Part shown: positions 59,244-64,000 of the stretch, piece by piece | Layout: every line of letters begins with the position of its first letter | Position numbering within the stretch: position 1 is the first letter of the stretch | NCBI RefSeq assembly: GCF_008364845.1 | Contig: NZ_VTTP01000008.1 | Location: forward strand, 62,001 to 126,000 | Source of the DNA: Actinotalea subterranea | GTDB taxonomy: Bacteria > Actinomycetota > Actinomycetes > Actinomycetales > Cellulomonadaceae | Direction: 5' to 3' | Length of the DNA stretch: 64,000 nucleotides | Notes under the pieces: generated by a model | Database searches by the model: none | What the model was told of the DNA's origin: nothing | The model's input: the letters and a program-made list of their open reading frames with translations, nothing else | Made by a program: the position numbers and the translations under genes

Positions 59244-60914
59244 TCAGTGGTGCCCGCGTACCTTCATGCGCGGCGGGCGGCCGTCCGGGTCCACGACGGC
59301 CCGGTACGCGGGTGACGCGAGGACCCGTTGCCACGTCGTCGGCGCACCCATCACGTGCGTGCGCAGCCGACCCGGCGGCCTCGGCCCCGCGGACCCGCCC
59401 GCGTACCACGCGTCGAGCGCCGCGACACGGCTGCGCAGGGTCGCGATCGCGTCGGCCGGGTCCAGGAGCAGCGCGTCGTCGTGCGGACACGCGGCCAGGT
59501 CCAGGTGCTCGCGCCACAGCTCGAGCCGCAGGTCACGCGCGAACACGCGGGCACCGTCGCCGAGGCCGCCCGGGTCCAGGGGCTCGCGCGGGTCGTGCTG
59601 CTCGTCGACGACGGCGGCCGTGAGCTCCGAGTCGTGCGTCCACGAGCGCCGGTTGAAGTTGTCGCTGCCGACGGTCGCCCACACGTCGTCGATCACGCAC
59701 ACCTTCGAGTGCACGTACACGGGGCGGCCGGCGTGGTTCTCGACGTCGAGCACGATGACGCGGTCCCCGCCGGCCTCCTGGACCATGTCCAGCGCCTGCG
59801 TGTGGCCGTGCATCGCGACCGGGACCGTCACCTCGGCGTCCTGGTCGGGGAACCGCGGCACGACGGCGACGAGGTGCAGCCCCGGCTCACGCGCGAGCGC
59901 GTCGGCGAACACCCGGGCGACCCCGGTCGACCACAGGTACTGGTCCTCGATGTACACGAGCCGCCGGGCCCGGCGCAGAGCCTTCGCGTACCCGCGCGCG
60001 ATGCTCCGCTCGCCGTGCGGGGCGAACGGGTACCCCGGCCACCGGTTCGGGTACGTCCGCAGGAGCTGGACGGCGCACGTCCCGGCCTCCGGCGGGTCCT
60101 CGGCGGGCGGCGGCAGCGGGCTCTGCTGCCGGTCCAGCCCGTCGAGCAGGTGGGGCACCAGGTGCCACGGTCGCCGGGACAGCGACGAGGGATCCTCCCA
60201 GCGCTCGCGGAAGCACTCCTCGGCGTCGCGCACCGCGGGCCCACGCACCTCGATCTGCACGTCGTGCCACGCGGGCTTGCCGCCGTACCACCGCGCGAAC
60301 GGCATGCGCTGCGGGTCGCCCCGGTGCGTGAGGGTGTCGCGGCGGCTGTGCGCCACGTCGATCCCGCCGAGGAACACCCGGTCCTTCTCGGGCGCACCCG
60401 CGTGGCGGAGCACGACGAACTTCTGGTGGTGGCTGCCGAACGGCCGCACCCGCTGGTCGAGCACGATCTCGCCCCCGGCCGCGTTGACCGCCTGAGCGAA
60501 CCGCCGGTTCTGCCGCCGCGAGAACCGCATGCGGTCCATCTGCGACCGCCAGACCAGGCCCCGCACGACGACGCCGCGACGCGCGGCCTCCGCGAGCAGG
60601 TGGGAGATCGTGGTGTGGTCGTCGCGCACGAACTCGTCGGGGTCCACACGCCAGCCCGCGAGCAGGATCTCGTCGCCCGCGCCGAGGCCGTCCACCGCGT
60701 CCGCGAGCGCCGCGAAGTACGGCCCGCCGTGCACGAGGGGACGGACCTGGTTGCCCACGGTCCACGCCCGCAGGGCCGTGTAGCGGTTGCCGCGCTGGAA
60801 GCGCGTCAGGAGCCAGTCGTGCGCGGGCTCGAGGGGGATGGCCGGGGGCACCGTGAACTCGTCGGGGGCGGTGAGACGCACACCCTCGCGGCGAAACTCG
60901 ACCCGGACGGCCAC
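59244..60914 (-). CDS. Phospholipase D / cardiolipin-synthase-like protein
   Basis: 556 residues, cytoplasmic-looking without membrane helices. Two HKD regions: 'FGSHHQKFVVLRHAG' (~190; H-x-K with a shifted acidic residue) and the complete 'YVHSKVCVIDDVWATVGSDN' (~400). 'GDEILLAGWRVDPDEFVRDD' and 'EDQYLWSTGVARVFADAL' are shared with large actinobacterial PLD proteins. It may act on phospholipids. GTG 60914 has GGAGG just upstream. Confidence 0.88.
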   Translation of the reverse strand: MAVRVEFRREGVRLTAPDEFTVPPAIPLEPAHDWLLTRFQRGNRYTALRAWTVGNQVRPLVHGGPYFAALADAVDGLGAGDEILLAGWRVDPDEFVRDDHTTISHLLAEAARRGVVVRGLVWRSQMDRMRFSRRQNRRFAQAVNAAGGEIVLDQRVRPFGSHHQKFVVLRHAGAPEKDRVFLGGIDVAHSRRDTLTHRGDPQRMPFARWYGGKPAWHDVQIEVRGPAVRDAEECFRERWEDPSSLSRRPWHLVPHLLDGLDRQQSPLPPPAEDPPEAGTCAVQLLRTYPNRWPGYPFAPHGERSIARGYAKALRRARRLVYIEDQYLWSTGVARVFADALAREPGLHLVAVVPRFPDQDAEVTVPVAMHGHTQALDMVQEAGGDRVIVLDVENHAGRPVYVHSKVCVIDDVWATVGSDNFNRRSWTHDSELTAAVVDEQHDPREPLDPGGLGDGARVFARDLRLELWREHLDLAACPHDDALLLDPADAIATLRSRVAALDAWYAGGSAGPRPPGRLRTHVMGAPTTWQRVLASPAYRAVVDPDGRPPRMKVRGHH

Positions 60915-61002
60915 CACTCCTCCACCGTCGCACACCACGACGGTCCGCGCCGGGTGAACCCTGCCGACGTGGGTGCACCCGGCGTCCGGTTGCCCGTTCT
61001 CC

Positions 61003-61500
61003 TCAGACGTTGCCGCCCTGCATCCACGAGGGCGGCGGCGGGGGTGCCGTGGGTGCGCTCGGGGCGGGCGGGGCGTCCGCGACAGGCGGGGCCCCCATCG
61101 GCGGGGGCGGGATCGGTGGTGCTGACGGTGCCGGTGGCGCGGAGCCCATCGCTCCGGGGGGCGGGGGAGCGGAGGCCGCGGCGGCGGCGCCGGGCGGCGG
61201 CGGGACGGCGCCCGCCATCCCCGGTGCGGGCGGCGGCGCGGTGTGCAGGGCGAACGAGCGGATGGCGCCACGCGCGTCCAGGTCCTGGAGCGCGCCCATG
61301 ACGCGCGCCCGGTCCTCGGCCGACGCGGGCCGACCACTCAGCTCGAGGAAGGTGAGCACGCCCAGGTCGTGGAAGTACTTGTCCACGTCACCCGCACCGG
61401 GCGCGGCTCCCGGGCTGCTGAGCCCAGTGCTGCCCAGTGCCGTCTCCGCCTTCGCGGCGAGGTCGGTCGCAGCGGCTTTCGCCTTGTCGAGGAAACCCAT
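61003..61500 (-). CDS. Protein with a short conserved head and a Pro/Ala-rich tail
   Basis: 165 residues. The N-terminal ~90 residues ('MGFLDKAKAAATDLAAKAET', 'DVDKYFHDLGVLTFLELSGR') form a small helical domain. The remaining ~75 residues are almost only Pro, Ala, Gly and Ser. It diverges from the AIM24 gene, and in related genomes I would expect such a gene near AIM24. ATG 61500 has GGAGCTGGAC upstream. Function unknown. Confidence 0.7.
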   Translation of the reverse strand: MGFLDKAKAAATDLAAKAETALGSTGLSSPGAAPGAGDVDKYFHDLGVLTFLELSGRPASAEDRARVMGALQDLDARGAIRSFALHTAPPPAPGMAGAVPPPPGAAAAASAPPPPGAMGSAPPAPSAPPIPPPPMGAPPVADAPPAPSAPTAPPPPPSWMQGGNV

Positions 61501-61635
61501 GTCCAGCTCCTTCGCCAGTCCCGTCGCGGTTCGCCCGAGCGGGTCACTGGAAGCCTACGCAGGCATGGCCCGCGTCGTTAGAGTTCGATCGATGGACCCG
61601 GTCCGCGGGACGCGGAGACGACGACGCACGACAGG

Positions 61636-62373
61636 ATGACGACGATGCCGATTCATGGTTCCTTGTTCCACGACTTCAAGGAGAACGCGTCGCCCGACCC
61701 GTTCTCTCTCCAGAGCAAGAAGCTCCTCAAGATCCAGATGGGGTACGGCCCCGTGTGGGCGAAGACCGGCTCGATGGTCGCCTACCAGGGCGACGTGCGC
61801 TTCGAGAACAAGGGCTCGGGCGGCCTCGGCAAGATGTTCATGTCGAAGGTGACCGGTGAGGGCGTCGACATGATGCAGTGCACCGGGCAGGGCGAGCTCT
61901 TCGTCGCCGACAACGCCTCCGAGGTCCAGATCATGTACCTGGAGAACGACGCGATCTCCGTCAACGGCAACAACGTCCTGGCGTTCTCGTCCTCGATCGA
62001 GTGGGACATCCACCGCATCCAGGCGCGCGGCGCGGCCATGGCCGGCGGTCTGTACAACGTGGCCCTGCGCGGCACGGGCTACGTCGCCATCACGACCAAG
62101 GGTGACCCCGTCGCGCTCGACGTCGCGTCCGCCCCGACCTTCGGCGACGCGCAGGCGGTCGTCATGTGGACGGCCGGCGTGAGCATGGACATCCGCGTCG
62201 ACACCGGCGGCCTCAAGTCGATGGTCCGCGGGGGCACGGGCGAGACGTTCCAGATGGCGTTCGGCGGCCAGGGCTACGTCCTCGTCCAGCCGTCCGAGTC
62301 CGTCGTCGCCGGCGGGCACCAGGCGACGCAGTCCAGCGGTGGCGGCGGGCTCGGCAGCCTCCTCGGCGGCTGA
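61636..62373 (+). CDS. AIM24/TRAP-like beta-helical protein
   Basis: 245 residues. 'GSMVAYQGDVRFENKG', 'GQGELFVADNASEVQIMYLE', 'AISVNGNNVLAFSSSIEWDI', 'GLYNVALRGTGYVAITTKGD' and 'VDTGGLKSMVRGGTGETFQM' are the AIM24 (DUF124) core, a double beta-helix. The Ser/Gly-rich tail ends 'GGGGLGSLLGG'. Bacterial roles are unclear. ATG 61636 or 61645 are both possible. TAGAGT (about 61579) is a candidate -10. Confidence 0.9.
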   Translation: MTTMPIHGSLFHDFKENASPDPFSLQSKKLLKIQMGYGPVWAKTGSMVAYQGDVRFENKGSGGLGKMFMSKVTGEGVDMMQCTGQGELFVADNASEVQIMYLENDAISVNGNNVLAFSSSIEWDIHRIQARGAAMAGGLYNVALRGTGYVAITTKGDPVALDVASAPTFGDAQAVVMWTAGVSMDIRVDTGGLKSMVRGGTGETFQMAFGGQGYVLVQPSESVVAGGHQATQSSGGGGLGSLLGG

Positions 62374-62420
62374 CGCCTCCCGGTTCGGAGCCCTCGCGGG
62401 CACCCGGACCGCGCAGCACC

Positions 62421-62456
62421 ACGGCGGCCCGTCCCTCACCGGGGGCGGGCCGCCGT
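62421..62456. terminator. Hairpin between convergent AIM24 and alkylation-repair genes
   Basis: ACGGCGGCCCG (62421-62431) pairs perfectly with CGGGCCGCCGT (62446-62456) around a 14-base loop. Located 48 bases after the AIM24 stop and 58 before the end of the converging gene. Confidence 0.7.
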
Positions 62457-62513
62457 CGCGCGCCCGGCCGTCGCCCACGGGCCGGGTGGCTGCTCGACGG
62501 CGGGTCGGTACCG

Positions 62514-64000
62514 CTAGCGGACGGTCGTTTGCCGGGTGGCCGCCTGCCACAGGTGCATCGTCGCGTACGAGCGCCACGGCGCCCATGCGGCGGCACGCTC
62601 GGTCAGCACCCGGTGCGCCGCGGCGCTCGGCTGGTCGCCGGTGATCGCACCGGCGGACCTCGCACCCGCGAGGACGGCGACGTCCCCGGTGAGCCACGTG
62701 TCCGGGTCGCCGAGGACACGCATGGCCACGTAGGCCGCGGTCCAGGGGCCGATGCCCGGGCGCGCGACGAGCTGGGCGCGCAGCACCTCAGGCTCGACGC
62801 CGACGTGCACGGCCAGGCCGCCGTCGGCCAGTGCGCGGCACGTCGCAAGGACGGTCCGGACCGCACGGCCGGGCAGGCGCAGCGGGCGTGCCGCGTCGAG
62901 CGCCTCGTCGGGGGCGGGCTCGGGGACGGTGCGCAGGATCTGGTCGGGTGTCGGGAACAGCCGGTCGAGGCCGGGGAGCGTCGAGGAGTACGTGCTCCCG
63001 GCGTGCGCGGCGAGCCTGCTCAGGTGGGTCCGGGCGGCGGCGACGGAGATCTGCTGCCCGACGAGGGCCCGCACCACGAGCTCGTGCGGGTCGACCGCGC
63101 CGGGGACACGGATCCCCGGGGTGCGGGCCACGAGCGGCGCGAGCACCGGGTCGGCGCCGAGCGCGCCGTCCACCGCGACGGGGTCGGCATCCAGGTCCAG
63201 CATGCGGCGGACGCGCGCGACCGCGGGGGCGACGTCCCCGAGGGAGACGAGCTCGAGCTGTGCCCGGACCTGCCACTCACCGCGGGGACCTGCGGTCGCG
63301 ACGACGTCGACGGCGCCGGGGCCGTGCGGGAGGCTGAGCGTGCGGGCGTACCGCAGCCGGTCACCGCGCGACACGTCGGCGACCTCGACCCTGTCGACCG
63401 CGCGGGCCGCGAGGAACGCGAACACGCCGGGGGCGTCGAACGGCTGACGGACGGGCAGGTCCACGCCGAGCCGCACGGGCGCGTCGGCACCGGGCGCACC
63501 TGCGGCGAGGCCCGACGTGGCGGCGCCGGGCGCCAGGCCGCGTATGCCCGGCTCGGCGCCGTCGTGGTGCGACCCGCGGCGGCCCCGGGCGCGCAGCTCG
63601 CCCGGCGTGGCCGCGAACACCTGCTGGATCGTCTCGTTGAACTGGCGGATCGACCCGAAGCCGGCGGCGAAGGCGACCTGGCTCAGCGGGAGGTCGCTGC
63701 TCACCAGCAGGGCGCGGGCGGCCTGTGCGCGCCGCGCCCGCGCGAGGGCGAGCGGCCCGGCGCCCAGCTCCGCCACGAGCATGCGGTGGACGTGCCGCGG
63801 CGTGTACCCGAGGCCCGCGGCCAGCCCGTGGATCCCGTCCCGGTCGACCACGCCGTCGCCGATGAGGCGCATCGCCCGGCCGGCGACGTCGCGGCGCAGG
63901 TCCCACTCCGGGGTGCCGGGCGTGGCCTCGGGCAGGCAGCGCTTGCACGCCCGGTAGCCGCCCTCGTGAGCCGCGGCGGACGTCAGGTAGAACGTGACGT
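62514..64000 (-). CDS. Ada-type regulator fused to AlkA DNA glycosylase (5' end cut off)
   Basis: At least 495 residues; the start lies beyond the window. Order: Ada zinc domain end ('GGYRACKRCLPEATPGTPEW'), AraC-type HTH ('LGYTPRHVHRMLVAELGAGP', 'LALARARRAQAARALL'), AlkA N-terminal domain and HhH glycosylase ('VRALVGQQISVAAARTHLSR', 'PGIGPWTAAYVAMRVLGDPD', 'WLTGDVAV' with the catalytic Asp). It would sense methyl groups on DNA phosphate and excise 3-methyladenine. It is the second alkylation-repair gene here, after ogt. Confidence 0.92.
   Translation of the reverse strand, partial: VTFYLTSAAAHEGGYRACKRCLPEATPGTPEWDLRRDVAGRAMRLIGDGVVDRDGIHGLAAGLGYTPRHVHRMLVAELGAGPLALARARRAQAARALLVSSDLPLSQVAFAAGFGSIRQFNETIQQVFAATPGELRARGRRGSHHDGAEPGIRGLAPGAATSGLAAGAPGADAPVRLGVDLPVRQPFDAPGVFAFLAARAVDRVEVADVSRGDRLRYARTLSLPHGPGAVDVVATAGPRGEWQVRAQLELVSLGDVAPAVARVRRMLDLDADPVAVDGALGADPVLAPLVARTPGIRVPGAVDPHELVVRALVGQQISVAAARTHLSRLAAHAGSTYSSTLPGLDRLFPTPDQILRTVPEPAPDEALDAARPLRLPGRAVRTVLATCRALADGGLAVHVGVEPEVLRAQLVARPGIGPWTAAYVAMRVLGDPDTWLTGDVAVLAGARSAGAITGDQPSAAAHRVLTERAAAWAPWRSYATMHLWQAATRQTTVR

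Noticed and set aside
59328-61301. 657-codon plus-strand frame opposite the phospholipase-D-like gene
   Set aside because: Low-complexity Arg/Pro/His translation; the minus strand carries two HKD regions and typical codon use.

Overview
The window is very GC-rich, with G/C at most third codon positions. The gene set points to an actinobacterium of the Cellulomonas/Oerskovia/Cellulosimicrobium type (Micrococcales): a BldC-like regulator next to a DUF3073 gene, a sterol-carrier-like gene near purF-purM, an Rv2466c-type oxidoreductase, and a secreted enzyme carrying a CBM2-like cellulose-binding module. This placement is inferred from content alone. It looks chromosomal; no origin, rRNA or CRISPR array was seen.

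Layout. 1-4.4 kb: an ABC exporter facing a TetR gene across a perfect palindrome, then PPK2 with a coupled DUF2599 lipoprotein, and a LysE exporter. 4.6-18 kb is core metabolism: purL, gdhA, an SCP-like protein, a large secreted nuclease/5'-nucleotidase, purF-purM and DUF3073. 18-26 kb: bldC, ogt, a DUF3618/holin-like pair, tRNA-Phe, -Asp and -Glu, a metallopeptidase, an LLM oxidoreductase, galE, a GlsB-like protein, MscS and a Cys-less HesB-like protein.

26-31.8 kb is accessory: a WXG-like protein, a secreted-toxin-like protein with a C-terminal nuclease-like tip, and a decaying array of four related immunity-like genes. One array gene has an in-frame UGA at the family's conserved Cys and another is frameshifted. 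A scrap of a phosphotransferase gene and a beta-propeller lipoprotein follow. 31.8-41.5 kb: an EAL protein, an OsmC-DoxX-TetR operon, an HTH-NTPase-TM-WD40 giant, a lipoprotein and small membrane proteins. Several genes here and the 29.5-kb lipoprotein share an upstream DNA element. 41.5-46.7 kb is a second accessory island ending at the 3' end of tRNA-Lys: a three-gene operon (putative ADP-ribosyltransferase-like protein, helical protein, membrane-anchored receiver), a HicAB-like pair, and transposase scraps on both sides of an unknown gene.

47-64 kb: a Fic protein, an MFS pump/TetR pair with a triple operator, an azoreductase/MarR pair, a YezG-like orphan immunity gene, a sigma factor with a membrane partner, a GNAT, a VOC/TetR pair with twin operators, a phospholipase-D protein, AIM24, and an Ada/AlkA gene cut by the window end.

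Two themes recur. Divergent regulator/target pairs sit across clear palindromes, and at least six genes start 6-7 bases after a TANNNT box, as expected of leaderless transcripts. The most interesting stretches are the toxin/immunity array (26.2-29.1 kb) and the island at 41.6-46.6 kb.
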